Translations under genes and position numbers: made by a program | Shown: positions 1 through 8,731 of the stretch, piece after piece | Layout: each line of letters starts with the position of its first letter | How positions within the stretch are numbered: position 1 is the stretch's first letter | Assembly (NCBI RefSeq): GCF_900114925.1 | Contig: NZ_FOUR01000003.1 | Coordinates: forward strand, 310,001-374,000 | DNA: 64,000 nucleotides | Reading direction: 5' to 3' | From: Marinobacter pelagius | Lineage (GTDB): Bacteria > Pseudomonadota > Gammaproteobacteria > Pseudomonadales > Oleiphilaceae | The notes under the pieces: model-generated | Told to the model about the DNA's origin: nothing | Database searches by the model: none | The model's input: the letters and a program-made list of their open reading frames with translations, nothing else

Positions 1-2
1 GG

Positions 3-47
3 ATTGACCGTTTTATCGAGCGTAACCCGAGGCTGTTCCGGCGCTAG
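3..47 (+). CDS. 3' end of an unidentified upstream gene (partial)
   Basis: The frame that opens at the left edge reads IDRFIERNPRLFRR and ends in TAG at 45-47, so a gene entering from the left probably finishes here. Fourteen residues are too few to name a family. It lies 64 bases ahead of arfB on the same strand. The call rests only on an open frame with plausible composition. Confidence 0.4.
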   Translation: MDRFIERNPRLFRR

Positions 48-111
48 CTGGGCTCGCCGTTGCGCAGAAAGCTAAAACACTCAAACCATTAACAGGCTTA
101 ATCACCGCACA

Positions 112-525
112 ATGCTGAAAATTTCCAACGCCGTCGAACTCGCCGACTGGGAAATCCAGATCACCCAGATCCGCGCTCAGGGTGCCGGTGGCCAGAATGT
201 GAACAAGGTGGCCACGGCGGTTCACCTGCGCTTCGATATCCTCCACTCCACCCTGCCGCCCTTTTACAAGGAGCGACTCATGGCGTTGTCCGACCAGCGC
301 ATCAGCAAAGACGGCATCGTGGTAATCAAGGCACAATCCTTTCGCACCCTGGAGCAGAACAAGGAAGACGCACTCGAACGCCTCAAGGAACTGATACAGA
401 GCGCGGTCAAACAACAGAAGGCCCGCCGGCCAACCCGCCCGACCAAGGGTTCTCAACGGCGCAGGGTGGACCGCAAAACCCAGAAGGGAAAGATCAAGTC
501 GCTACGCGGCAAAGTGAAGGTGTGA
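112..525 (+). CDS. arfB: Alternative ribosome-rescue factor ArfB (YaeJ)
   Basis: ArfB hydrolyses the peptidyl-tRNA ester on ribosomes stalled without a stop codon. It inserts a basic C-terminal tail into the empty mRNA channel. The 137-aa protein has the release-factor GGQ motif at residues 26-28 inside RAQGAGGQNVNKVATAVHL, and a lysine/arginine-rich tail (about residues 104-137, RRPTRPTKGSQRRRVDRK). Length and architecture match the family, which lacks the codon-recognition domains of true release factors. The ATG at 112 has only a weak upstream AACAGG. It converges on the AEC transporter gene with a gap of about 26 bases. The call is secure. Confidence 0.95.
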   Translation: MLKISNAVELADWEIQITQIRAQGAGGQNVNKVATAVHLRFDILHSTLPPFYKERLMALSDQRISKDGIVVIKAQSFRTLEQNKEDALERLKELIQSAVKQQKARRPTRPTKGSQRRRVDRKTQKGKIKSLRGKVKV

Positions 526-551
526 CGCGCCCTTCCAGAGCAGGCCACACG

Positions 552-1430
552 TCACCAGAGACTAAACCACACCGCCACACCCAGAGATACCACCAGTGAT
601 ATCGGGATGGTGAGCGCAATTTCCTGTGCCGGGCCCTGGTACCGCACCGCCAGCACATAACTCATCACTGCAACAGACATGGCGCACTGGACCAGGAAAA
701 CCTGCGCTTGCAGCCCTTCAAGAGGCCACAAGAGCAACAATCCGGCGGCCACAGCCAGTCCTGCCAAAGGCCGGTAGAAACTGAACACCAGTGGCCTGAG
801 CATCTCCCGTGCCCCGGAAAACCTGAGGTTGGCGATAGAGCTGCCAAGCTGCATCAGCATTACCGGCACGGTAATGGAGCCAAGCATATCGAGTGTCGTC
901 ATCACCGGCCCTGGCGGTTGGACTTTCAGTGCCAGCAGGATCGCACCGGCGATCAAGGCCAGCACCGGTCCGTTCTTCAGCATCGCCCGGAGGGATAGCC
1001 GGCCGGAGAGGCAACCGATCCCCAGCGTGAAGTGGCTGACCTGGATCACAGAGGAAATGACCATCGCAAAGCCGAGAGACTGGGCGCCGAACAACGCAAA
1101 GCAGACCGGCACCCCCATATTGCCGGTGTTGGGATGCACCAGCGCCGGCAGATAGGACCTCACCGGCAAGCCCATCAGCACCAAGACCACTGCCGTGACT
1201 GCGCTCATCGCCACCAGCCAGAGCACAGTCACGCCAACGAGCTCACCCATCTCGAATATGCCCAGGTCCATGCTCAGCACCGAGTGAAGCAACAAAGCCG
1301 GGATGCCCACGGTGGTAACCAGCCCGGACAGCGCCCGGCCATCAAAGAAATCGGTTTTACGACCCAGAACCGCTCCAATCGCGATCAGGGACAACAGGGG
1401 AATCAGGGCGTCAGAAAGGGTTTGAATCAT
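552..1430 (-). CDS. AEC family (auxin efflux carrier-like) transporter
   Basis: This is a predicted inner-membrane permease of the AEC/PF03547 family, about 292 aa. It is hydrophobic throughout with roughly ten membrane segments and a central polar loop, the usual layout of the family. The segment HPNTGNMGVPVCFALFG near the middle is the typical AEC asparagine/glycine/proline-rich half-repeat. Substrates in bacteria are usually small carboxylates or amino-acid derivatives; nothing here fixes the substrate. I chose the ATG at 1430; the frame extends to a TTG at 1457 with no better ribosome-binding site. It follows the 124-aa gene at 1466-1840 by 35 bases on the same strand, so the two may be co-transcribed. 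Confidence 0.85.
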   Translation of the reverse strand: MIQTLSDALIPLLSLIAIGAVLGRKTDFFDGRALSGLVTTVGIPALLLHSVLSMDLGIFEMGELVGVTVLWLVAMSAVTAVVLVLMGLPVRSYLPALVHPNTGNMGVPVCFALFGAQSLGFAMVISSVIQVSHFTLGIGCLSGRLSLRAMLKNGPVLALIAGAILLALKVQPPGPVMTTLDMLGSITVPVMLMQLGSSIANLRFSGAREMLRPLVFSFYRPLAGLAVAAGLLLLWPLEGLQAQVFLVQCAMSVAVMSYVLAVRYQGPAQEIALTIPISLVVSLGVAVWFSLW

Positions 1431-1465
1431 GGACAAAAGGTCTGGATCAGCAATCAAGGTTCGCG

Positions 1466-1840
1466 TTAGTCAATCAACCCGGATTGCGGCACCAGGCAGT
1501 TCATCATCGTGATGGACAGATCCCGGAACACCGCATCAGAGGCCACGATGCTCGGAAACCGGTCGTGCATCTCGCGCCGGCAAACCGAGCTCCGGGCCTC
1601 GCTCTCTTTCACGCAAGTCGAATGGGCATCCGTGCCCACAGACTGGCCGGTGGCCTGCTCACAGAAAGCGGGAACCTGGGTGACCAGCCAGTCCACGGCC
1701 ACACCAAGCTGAACCGGATCTGTTGCCAGATTGGCAAAGCGACTGGCATCCGCAGGCTCGGGCTTCTCCCGGGTCTGGTCCCAGAGAACAAAAATCAGCG
1801 CTAGGGAAACCAGTGTGACGGTGACCGTTGGGAACTTCAT
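1466..1840 (-). CDS. Hypothetical secreted or membrane-anchored protein
   Basis: I do not recognise this 124-aa protein. It begins with a hydrophobic stretch (residues 4-20, PTVTVTLVSLALIFVLW) that can act as a signal anchor, followed by a polar domain. Four cysteines (CEQATG, STCVKE, SSVCRRE, MNCLVP) would lie in the periplasm and could form two disulfides. It sits directly upstream of the AEC transporter on the same strand. The ATG at 1840 is the first in the frame. Function is unknown. Confidence 0.6.
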   Translation of the reverse strand: MKFPTVTVTLVSLALIFVLWDQTREKPEPADASRFANLATDPVQLGVAVDWLVTQVPAFCEQATGQSVGTDAHSTCVKESEARSSVCRREMHDRFPSIVASDAVFRDLSITMMNCLVPQSGLID

Positions 1841-2376
1841 CGGCGGACTTCCAAGTTTTCAAGGGTGATCCGCGATGATAAAGACTCCGCACCGGCAGGA
1901 CAAAGGCCTGAAAAGACAGGATTGCCCCCAAGACAGGCAGTCGCGCAAACTGACATTAAAATTCACATCTGCGCCAACACGCCTGCGATGCCAGCAATGG
2001 ACCCGACACTACCTCCCGCAAGACTCTTTTTTTTAACCCGGCCATGCAGCCGAGGCCGACTACCCCTTGATGGGCAACATGGTCGACCCACCAGCGGAGG
2101 TCCATCTGGTTCACACAGAGTTTCTCGAAGACGCCCATACCGTAGAGGCTCTCAGTGAAATGGACAGTATCGGGCGCCTGTCGAAAGGCGCGGAAGCGCT
2201 GGCCGGGCTGGGGCGGTTGTTTGAGGAAGTGCCCTGACCCTATACCTGCCAGTTACCGGCTTTGAAACTCCCGGTTCTTTGATCGAAAAAACCAGAGAAT
2301 AAAGCCCAAAAAGCCTGATGTTCTTCGCCTCGCCAAACCGTAATGATGGTAACCAGACCAAAAGGAGGCGAGGCTC
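1841..2376. other. Intergenic stretch of about 535 bases
   Basis: No convincing long gene lies here. It holds a run of eight or more T near 2027-2034, a short open frame at 2070-2237 listed separately, and just before 2377 the promoter/leader of the next gene with a strong ribosome-binding site (AAAGGAGG at 2360-2367). The rest shows no hairpin or repeat that I could support. Confidence 0.4.
2070..2237 (+). CDS. Short open frame, possibly a gene remnant
   Basis: From an ATG at 2070 the frame encodes 55 aa (MGNMVDPPAEVHLVHTEFLE... to ...RLFEEVP) ending in TGA at 2235. It is open upstream only to 2037. Composition is protein-like (acidic, amphipathic) rather than random. There is no ribosome-binding site before the ATG, which makes a decayed C-terminus of an older gene as likely as a functional small protein. 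Family not recognised. Confidence 0.25.
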   Translation: MGNMVDPPAEVHLVHTEFLEDAHTVEALSEMDSIGRLSKGAEALAGLGRLFEEVP

Positions 2377-2721
2377 ATGAAGACTATCGACAAGTACCTG
2401 CTTTGCTTTGGACAGGAACCAACAGCGCTCAAACTTATGCCGGATTTCCAGGTGGTGTTCTGCGAGTATCTGGTGGGCGCCAAAGGCGTGTATCTCTGGG
2501 TAGAGCAGTCTCCGGTAGTTTCTGGAAAAGCCACAACCAGACGCTTCATTGTTGCCCGGCCGGGCAAGTCGGTGCCTGATCATTACGAGTACGTGGACTC
2601 TGCGGTCGATCCGTTCGGCTCGACCGCTCATCATGTCTTCCAGCTACCAGTGAAAATGGCAGGACGTAACTGGGCCATACAGTCGGCTTATGGCCAGGCA
2701 TCCCAGGTCACCAGATCCTGA
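2377..2721 (+). CDS. Hypothetical protein, 114 aa
   Basis: The soluble 114-aa protein starts MKTIDKYLLCFGQEPTALKL and contains VYLWVEQSPVVSG and RRFIVARPGKSVPDHYEYVDS. The pattern resembles the small single-domain β-rich proteins of DUF7352 type, but I am not certain of that family. It has a very good ribosome-binding site (AAAGGAGG) 9 bases before the ATG, supporting real translation. It stands alone between converging neighbours. No catalytic motif is evident. Confidence 0.6.
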   Translation: MKTIDKYLLCFGQEPTALKLMPDFQVVFCEYLVGAKGVYLWVEQSPVVSGKATTRRFIVARPGKSVPDHYEYVDSAVDPFGSTAHHVFQLPVKMAGRNWAIQSAYGQASQVTRS

Positions 2722-2766
2722 ATACTTTTCCAACGATTCAGATAGGGTATGTATCAGGGAGCTGGG

Positions 2767-2841
2767 CTAGGACTTCAGCGCGTGCGGCCGAAACAGCGCA
2801 GTGCCCAGCACCAGGAAAAATCCGGCAAGAACCTGATCCAT
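2767..2841 (-). pseudogene. Remnant resembling the C-terminus of a LysE/RhtB exporter
   Basis: On the minus strand 24 residues (MDQVLAGFFLVLGTALFRPH plus four) end in TAG at 2767. The pattern DxVLAGFFLVLGTALF matches the last membrane helix of LysE/RhtB amino-acid exporters. The frame closes upstream at a TAA (2845-2847), so only the tail is left. It lies directly after the end of the UMF1 transporter gene. The match is by eye over a short hydrophobic segment and may be fortuitous. Confidence 0.25.
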
Positions 2842-2883
2842 CGATTACCGGGATTTCCGGTTGGCCTTGCCATGACATTCCCC

Positions 2884-4215
2884 TCAGCCGGGTTTCCGGG
2901 CCTCGGTCGCCGGAACTTTCAGCATCAGCACGAAGCCTACCAGCAGGAATACAAGGATAGTGCTCATGCCCCAACGCTGACTATCGGTCAGTGCGGTCAC
3001 AGCACCCACCAGCAAGGGGCCGGCGAAAGCCGTAGCCTTACCGGAAAAGGCGAACAGGCCGAACATCTGGGTCTGCAGGTGTGGCGGAGCCACCCGGGCC
3101 AGATGTGACCGGCTGGCCGATTGCAGCGGCCCGACAAAAATACCCAGGATCATGCCCCAAACCCAAAAGGCCGTCGCGCTGTCTACCAGCAGGATGGCCA
3201 AAGCACTGCTACCCAGCCCCACCAACGCCAGCAAAATGGTGTTACGCCCGCCAAGGGCATCATCGATCCAGGCAAACCCCAGCGCGCCCAGGCCTGCCGT
3301 CACGTTCAGGGCAATGGCAAATTGCAGGACTTCCGTGGGCGCCATGTTGAACGTGCCGGCGGCGTAAACGCCCCCGAAGGTAAAGATGGTCGCCAGGCCA
3401 TCGGTGTAGAGCATACGGGCGATCAGGAATCGCACAATGTCCTTGTACTGGCGGACATGGGCGATGGACTCCTTGAGTTGCACAAACCCTGCACGGCTGG
3501 CTGCCGCCAGGCTCAGGCCAGTAGGCGGCCGATCCGGGGTAAAGAAAAACGCCGGCAGCGCGAACACCAGATACCAGACAGCCACGAGCACGAAGGTCGC
3601 GCGCACGTGCTCGGCCTGATCCCGGTCCAGGTTGAAAAGATTGGCGTCGGTCTCGATGAATCCATACAACGCGACCACCAGACTTGTGACGCCACCCACG
3701 TACCCCAAGCCCCAGGCCCAGCCAGACCAACGGCCGGTGCGCTCCTGGCTGGCCATATCCGGCAACATGGCGTTGTAGAAAATGAACGCGAACTCGGCAC
3801 CCAGCGTGCCCAGCCCCACCCATAACGCAGCGTTCCAGAACTGGTCCTGATCCGGTGTAACGGTCCAGAGCATGGCGCATGACACCACGCACAGCAGGGT
3901 AAAACTGATCAACCAGGGTTTACGGCGCCCTGACTGGTCCGCAATGGCCCCCAGCATGGGCGCGAGGATCGCAATAAACACACCGGAGATGCCCACGATG
4001 TTGCCCCAGGCATTGGTGCCCGCGACCTTGTCCTGCACCACAGACACGCTGAAGTACTGGGCAAAGACAAACGTGAGAATGATCGTGAAGAAGGCACTGT
4101 TGGCCCAGTCATACAGCGCCCAGGACCAGAGTGCGCGTTTGTCTTCCTGAGCGCCTGCAGGCTGGGCATGGGGCATGTGTGGTGGCATGTTCGGCTCGGC
4201 TAGTGATCCATACAA
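2884..4215 (-). CDS. MFS permease of the UMF1 (Atg22-like) family
   Basis: This inner-membrane transporter of about 443 aa starts its first helix with SWALYDWANSAFFTIILTF, the diagnostic N-terminus of UMF1/Atg22-type major-facilitator proteins. Twelve hydrophobic segments can be traced, with an MFS loop motif around IADQSGRRKPWLISF and a second-half repeat near TDGLATIFTFGGVYAAG. Substrate is unknown; relatives are often proposed as amino-acid or peptide effluxers. The start is uncertain: ATG codons at residues 1, 10 and 14 have no clear ribosome-binding site, and the conserved part begins near residue 28. It is monocistronic by spacing. Confidence 0.88.
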   Translation of the reverse strand: MYGSLAEPNMPPHMPHAQPAGAQEDKRALWSWALYDWANSAFFTIILTFVFAQYFSVSVVQDKVAGTNAWGNIVGISGVFIAILAPMLGAIADQSGRRKPWLISFTLLCVVSCAMLWTVTPDQDQFWNAALWVGLGTLGAEFAFIFYNAMLPDMASQERTGRWSGWAWGLGYVGGVTSLVVALYGFIETDANLFNLDRDQAEHVRATFVLVAVWYLVFALPAFFFTPDRPPTGLSLAAASRAGFVQLKESIAHVRQYKDIVRFLIARMLYTDGLATIFTFGGVYAAGTFNMAPTEVLQFAIALNVTAGLGALGFAWIDDALGGRNTILLALVGLGSSALAILLVDSATAFWVWGMILGIFVGPLQSASRSHLARVAPPHLQTQMFGLFAFSGKATAFAGPLLVGAVTALTDSQRWGMSTILVFLLVGFVLMLKVPATEARKPG

Positions 4216-4283
4216 GGGAGTTCCGTGGCGTGATTGTGGCCGGTCTCAAGCCAAATGCACAGTCCCTGGGTATTACAACGGCT

Positions 4284-4931
4284 TCACTCGGATTCTGCCG
4301 CAATCTCCTGGAACGCCTGCACCAGGGCATCCGGCTCCTGGGCACCGGAGATGAGGTACTTGTTGTTGATAATGAACGCAGGCACCGCCGAAACGCCCGC
4401 CTGCTGATAGGTCGCTTCGTCCTTGCGTACCACTTCCGCGAACTGATCGGAATCAAGCACGTTTGCAGCCTTCGCTGAATCCAGTCCGGCCTTTTCAACG
4501 CAACCCAGTAGAACGTCCCGGTCCGAGACGTTTTCGGCGCGCCCGAAATAGGCGTCGAACAGTGCCTGTTTCATGGCCGTCTGCTGGCCCTGCTCACCCG
4601 CCCATTTCACCAGCCTGTGGGCATCGAAGGTATTGCAGGTAAATCTCTCCTGCATCTTCTCGAAGTTGAGACCCAGATCCTTCGCGATGGTCATCATCTG
4701 ATTCTGGGTGGACCGCATTTCCTCCTCGCTGCGCCCGTACTTGCGAGCCAGGGCCGGCAGGATTGGCTCACCCTCGCCACCGTGATCCGGGTTCAACTCA
4801 AACGCATGCCATTGAACGGTGAAATCATACTCGGGCGCCAACTGTTCCATGGCCCGCTCAAGGCGAGCGTAACCGATGGCACACCAGGGACAGGCTATAT
4901 CTGAAACAATGTCGATCTGAATGTTGTTCAT
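4284..4931 (-). CDS. DsbA-family oxidoreductase, FrnE-like
   Basis: This is a thioredoxin-fold oxidoreductase of 215 aa with the active site CPWC in IDIVSDIACPWCAIGYARLE near the N-terminus, an inserted α-helical domain and a cis-proline loop (AVPAFIINNKYLISGAQ). That order is typical of FrnE/2-hydroxychromene-2-carboxylate isomerase-like DsbA proteins, which act in the cytoplasm on disulfides and lack a signal peptide, as here. I placed the start at ATG 4931 because an AGGAG lies at the right distance and the conserved domain begins immediately; the frame runs further upstream but without family sequence. It is followed downstream by the UMF1 gene. Confidence 0.9.
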   Translation of the reverse strand: MNNIQIDIVSDIACPWCAIGYARLERAMEQLAPEYDFTVQWHAFELNPDHGGEGEPILPALARKYGRSEEEMRSTQNQMMTIAKDLGLNFEKMQERFTCNTFDAHRLVKWAGEQGQQTAMKQALFDAYFGRAENVSDRDVLLGCVEKAGLDSAKAANVLDSDQFAEVVRKDEATYQQAGVSAVPAFIINNKYLISGAQEPDALVQAFQEIAAESE

Positions 4932-4987
4932 GGCGGCTCCTGTTACCAGACCTGAATAATCACCCGATAAAACCGTACCGGTTGTGC

Positions 4988-5377
4988 CTAAAAGCTCGGA
5001 CCCGCCAATACTTCCTGCAGGTCGCCTTTCAGTTCCTCCGGCGCAGTTATCCAGAGTTCCCCCTGCCCACCGGGAAACACCCCGATTTCGAGCCCATCCC
5101 TGGTTAATCCCGGCACCCATTTCTTGAAGAAGTCCGGCAGGGAAATCGCTTTGGGAGAAAGATCGCCTGATCCTTTGGCGTAATCGGTGGCAAATTCTGC
5201 GCTTGGCCAAACTGGCAAATACGCCACACCGTCTTCTTCCGAGACGATCTTCAGAAAGTGGTTGTCGGCGTTGACCAGAATCCAGATCTCGCGCTCCTCG
5301 ACTACCGCGTCCAGAAAGTAGTCGTAGCGTTCCTCACCGTCCATCTCGAGGGCTTGGGTTAACGGGTTATCACTCAT
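4988..5377 (-). CDS. DUF2750 domain-containing protein
   Basis: This acidic cytoplasmic protein of 129 aa has the DUF2750 pattern: a helical start (ALEMDGEERYDYFLDAVVE), then EIWILVNADNHFLKIVSEED, VAYLPVWPSAEFATDYA and SLPDFFKKWVPGLTRDGLEI. These small proteins resemble SMI1/SUKH-like or YfbU-type folds, but no activity is established. It lies 56 bases upstream of the DsbA-like gene on the same strand, so they may be co-transcribed. Family call good, role unknown. Confidence 0.8.
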   Translation of the reverse strand: MSDNPLTQALEMDGEERYDYFLDAVVEEREIWILVNADNHFLKIVSEEDGVAYLPVWPSAEFATDYAKGSGDLSPKAISLPDFFKKWVPGLTRDGLEIGVFPGGQGELWITAPEELKGDLQEVLAGPSF

Positions 5378-5441
5378 GAAGGTTCCACCGGGAAGTTGGA
5401 TGTTGATGATGAAGTCTACCGTAAACCCGCCAAGTGAGCTT

Positions 5442-5900
5442 TCACAAGATCAGCGTGAGGCCGCCGGTAATCACCGCGAAAAGGATGGACAACCCGATCA
5501 GCATTTTCCAGGGGAACGGAGGCGGGGGCGGCTCAACCGCCAGCTGCTCCTCCAGATAGCGTTTCAGCAACAGGGTATTGCGGGTATTGGCCTTGTAGAT
5601 GGCGTCGAACGCATCCCCCACTACCGGCAGCAGGCCACCGAGAAAATCGATGCCCATGTTGCGCAGCATTCGCAGCTTCACCGCCCGGCTCGCGCCCACC
5701 CGCTGTGCCTCGACAAGCACATAGGCTGACAACACCAGGCCCACCATGTCGCCCACACCTGGCAGCAGCCCGATGATGGCTTCCACTCCGATCCGGAATC
5801 GGGTGAAGGGAAGCCCAATGCTGCTGTCGGTAAATCGACTGAATTTCTCCAGGCGGCGAAGTGTCGCGCGCTGTCTGGCTTCGGTGAGCTGTTGAGTCAT
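5442..5900 (-). CDS. DUF4112 domain-containing membrane protein
   Basis: A 152-aa protein with the DUF4112 signature: a basic helical N-terminus (RATLRRLEKFSRFTDSSIGL), then GVEAIIGLLPGVGDMVGLV and RNMGIDFLGGLLPVVGDAFD, two glycine/proline-rich repeats, and a C-terminal membrane helix (residues about 130-150) after a short PPPPPF linker. It is probably an inner-membrane protein of unknown role. The start at ATG 5900 has AGGAG eight bases upstream; the longer open frame before it is not family-like. Confidence 0.85.
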   Translation of the reverse strand: MTQQLTEARQRATLRRLEKFSRFTDSSIGLPFTRFRIGVEAIIGLLPGVGDMVGLVLSAYVLVEAQRVGASRAVKLRMLRNMGIDFLGGLLPVVGDAFDAIYKANTRNTLLLKRYLEEQLAVEPPPPPFPWKMLIGLSILFAVITGGLTLIL

Positions 5901-6104
5901 GGAATCTCCTGGAATGTTACCCACAGCATCTGTGGATAACTTTGTTGGCAACGACAGGATACCCGGTGCAAACCCTTCAACCACGGGCGCTGGCGCAAAG
6001 CGGAGGTAATTTGACCAATATTCACAAGAACGCAGTCGGTTGGAAAGGATTATCATCCATTCCGCGCTTCCCCGGGGACATGAGAGCATTCGGAAACATG
6101 CTTA

Positions 6105-6815
6105 TTAACCCAACAAACACTCCTTCGCCTCATTGATCCGGGCCGCCAGATAGTTACTGCCACCATGGTCCGGGTGCACTTTCTGCATCATCCGGCGGTG
6201 AGCCCGGATGACCTCTTCCCGACTGGCACCGGGCTCCAGTCCCAGGATGTCCAGGGCTTCGCGCTCGGTCAGAGGGCCGCCGGCATTACCATGCTCGCGC
6301 GACTCCCCATCGTCATTGCTAGCGTCATCGTCCGCCCGCCAGGAGTCGCCGAACCGGCGGTCCAGGTAGGTTTCCAGCAACCGGGCAGAATCCTCATCTT
6401 GCGCCCGGCAGTAGCGTAGCAGTTCAAGGAATTCGCTCTCGCTCAGATCCGCCAGTTCCCGGCCGGCCATGGGGCCTTTGAGGATCTTTCCGCTCATGGT
6501 TCCGGAGTCGTGATCGAGGCTCATTTCCAGAATGTCGCTGGACACGCGGGACTGGTTGCCCGACTTGCCCTCTGCGCCCCCATTAGCGGCCCCGGACAGC
6601 AGCGACGGCAGTACGCGACGCAACAGCGGATAAAGAAACGCCAACGCGGCAAACACAAAGTGCAGTCGGCCGGTAACGGCCAGCAGAACCACGATCCCGA
6701 TACCCGCGATCAACGCCAGCTTGAGAATGGCCGGTTTACGTTGGCTGGCCGGCTGGTTGCGCAGCCAGAGCCAGGCAACAACCGACAGAACAATAACCAG
6801 AAGTGTTAACGGCAC
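6105..6815 (-). CDS. Membrane-anchored J-domain protein
   Basis: This predicted co-chaperone of 236 aa has two hydrophobic segments at its N-terminus (about residues 1-17 and 28-62), a middle region with GTMSGKILKGPMAGRELADL and a C-terminal J-domain (about 182-236) containing the essential HPD in MMQKVHPDHGGSNYLAAR. The C-terminal position of the J-domain behind membrane helices resembles Tim14/DjlA-like proteins, which stimulate a DnaK-type ATPase at the membrane. Translation appears to start at GTG 6815, the only in-frame start before the first helix. Confidence 0.85.
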   Translation of the reverse strand: MPLTLLVIVLSVVAWLWLRNQPASQRKPAILKLALIAGIGIVVLLAVTGRLHFVFAALAFLYPLLRRVLPSLLSGAANGGAEGKSGNQSRVSSDILEMSLDHDSGTMSGKILKGPMAGRELADLSESEFLELLRYCRAQDEDSARLLETYLDRRFGDSWRADDDASNDDGESREHGNAGGPLTEREALDILGLEPGASREEVIRAHRRMMQKVHPDHGGSNYLAARINEAKECLLG

Positions 6816-6861
6816 TCAGATACCCCGGGCCCATTGGCCCATCGGTGGATGATTGCAAGCG

Positions 6862-7557
6862 CTATCTGATCTGCCGGGTCAGGCGCTTGACCTCCGGGGA
6901 GCTGCGGCTGGAGAAGTCCTGCAGGGCCTTGGCTCCCCCGGAAGCATAGACCGCAACTGCGGCCATAAGATCCTTCAGAACCTGAGGGCTGTTACGATCA
7001 AATGGGGCGTAGGCGCCTCCGGAAAGCTTGCTTACCTGCTGGAACACCGCCCTGGCATGAGGATCTGCGCCCTCGTGAAACATGAACACCGGAGTTCGCA
7101 ACAGGCCCAGTTCCCCAGCGGTGTGGCAGAGCTCATCCACCGACTCCTCGCAACAATCCCCGATAAACACCACCGCCTTGACAGGCCTTGCGCGGGTTTC
7201 TTTCACGGCGTGGGCCAACATCCGGCTGATCTGGGTGAGGCCACCCCGGCAGGAAACGCCGTTCATCAGGTTCAGCAGCTGACCGGTCTCGGTGACAAAC
7301 TTCGTGGCCTTGAACTCGCCAAAGCCGCGGTAGTAGCAAAGCTGAATGGCCAACCCACCCAAGTCCCGGGTCGCCTGGAACAGTTCGCTCTGCAAATGGC
7401 AGGCCTGGTCCCAGGTCGCCTCCCGGCTCGCGGTGGCATCCAGGGCAAAAATCAGCCTGCCCTACCCGCCACCTTGTTTGGGCAGCTTGCGGACCTCATT
7501 GATGAACTGGTCGATGGACTGCTTATCGGATTTTGTGCGTAACTCTTTGTCGGACAT
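6862..7557 (-). pseudogene. VWA domain protein interrupted by an in-frame amber codon
   Basis: The intact frame would give 231 residues: ATG at 7555-7557, 31 codons (MSDKELRTKSDKQSIDQFIN then EVRKLPKQGGG), a TAG at 7462-7464, then an uninterrupted VWA domain beginning GRLIFALDATASREATWDQA. The metal-site motif is DATAS (DxTxS), with FIGDCCEESVDEL later. Frame is kept on both sides and the sequence after the TAG is not decayed. The TAG sits in the hinge just before the first β-strand, where CAG or AAG would be expected. It may be a young nonsense mutation, an assembly error or a suppressed stop. A downstream TTG (7395) would remove the metal site. Confidence 0.75.
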
Positions 7558-7638
7558 AAGCTTCTCGAACCGCCCAGGCTGGCCACTATCTCGCTAAAAG
7601 CTTAGGGCAAAGATCACGCATTTCACAGGCTCGACCGA

Positions 7639-8094
7639 TCAGCCCGCCAGCGCCGCCCGCACCTTCTTGCTCAGATGGCCCATGTCAACCCGGCCAAGTA
7701 CCTGCGGGCGCAGCTCGTTCATCACTCGCCCCATATCCTGCATGCCCTGGGCATCGGTTGAACTGATGGCCATTCGGATCAGGGCGTCCAGGTCATCCTC
7801 GCTCAGGGCGGCGGGCATGAATTCCTCAAGGATCACCATTTCCGCCCGCTCCTTGTCGCCCAGCTCCTCGCGACCGGCGTCATCATACTGACTGGCAGCA
7901 TCCCGGCGCTGCTTGAGCATCTTGTCCAGCACTTTGAGAACGTCCTCGTCACTCAGCTCGCGACGCTCATCAATCTCGATCTGTTTGACCGCGGACTGGG
8001 CCATGCGCAGGGTGGTAAGCCGGATTTTATCCTTGCTCCGCATTGCGTCTTTCACCGCGTTGCTCAGTTGCTCCTTGAGTGATTGTTCTGCCAT
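7639..8094 (-). CDS. GatB/YqeY domain-containing protein
   Basis: A 151-aa cytoplasmic protein of the YqeY family: MAEQSLKEQLSNAVKDAMRS, KDKIRLTTLRMAQSAVKQIE, then the tail domain with MGRVMNELRPQVLGRVDMG and SKKVRAALAG. The C-terminal region is shared with the tail of the GatB subunit of tRNA-dependent amidotransferase, which contacts tRNA. Family members often neighbour rpsU and dnaG, which is not seen here. CAGGAGG precedes the ATG at a good distance. Exact function is not established. Confidence 0.92.
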   Translation of the reverse strand: MAEQSLKEQLSNAVKDAMRSKDKIRLTTLRMAQSAVKQIEIDERRELSDEDVLKVLDKMLKQRRDAASQYDDAGREELGDKERAEMVILEEFMPAALSEDDLDALIRMAISSTDAQGMQDMGRVMNELRPQVLGRVDMGHLSKKVRAALAG

Positions 8095-8207
8095 AACCGG
8101 CCTCCTGTTCTGTGGATTAGGCTACCTCCGCGCATAATGCCAAGAGGTAGATGTAACGGGTTGGTTACCCCGAGTTTACTCCTGTGTCAGTCAGAGTCGT
8201 GCACCAA

Positions 8208-8531
8208 TCAGGCAAAATACTCCTGCATCCAGTCGAACAGTTTGCTCTCGGACATATCGCCCAAAGCCATCTGCTGGAAATCGTTGCCCACTTCATCCTC
8301 GATGGTCACGAACTGGTACAGGATAACGCCAGGCTGCTCATCATGAAGGATAATGTTAATGCGCCGGCGGGTTTGCAAACAGTCAATCGTCATGACATCC
8401 GCAGGGATGCCGGCATCACGCATACCTCTGCGAACCTCCACAACCGGATTGATGTGCTGGTGGGTTGCCTGGATGCGGGTGTGGGCATCGCTGGCCAAGT
8501 CGGACAGGGTTTTAAGGGGATCTTCCGGCAT
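8208..8531 (-). CDS. Hypothetical protein, 107 aa
   Basis: I do not recognise a named family. The protein (start MPEDPLKTLSDLASDAHTRI) is small, acidic and soluble, with a β-rich middle (ADVMTIDCLQTRRRINIILH) and a helical end (LGDMSESKLFDWMQEYFA). The open frame extends upstream but the family-like part starts at the ATG at 8531. No motif suggests enzymatic activity. Confidence 0.6.
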   Translation of the reverse strand: MPEDPLKTLSDLASDAHTRIQATHQHINPVVEVRRGMRDAGIPADVMTIDCLQTRRRINIILHDEQPGVILYQFVTIEDEVGNDFQQMALGDMSESKLFDWMQEYFA

Positions 8532-8731
8532 GGGGATAGCTTCTCTGGGATCGGGACATTTTAAACGCCAAACATGGTAGCCCAATCCACAGCGCAAATG
8601 AAAAACACCCCCTGCCGGACGGGCCTTCAGAAGCTGCTCAGGCCAAAAACGAACGACGGGGTGAACCAAAAAGCCATTTGCAGACTACTCTTCAGGGCTA
8701 TCCATTCTTTTGATGCGAAAGGAGTTTGCAC

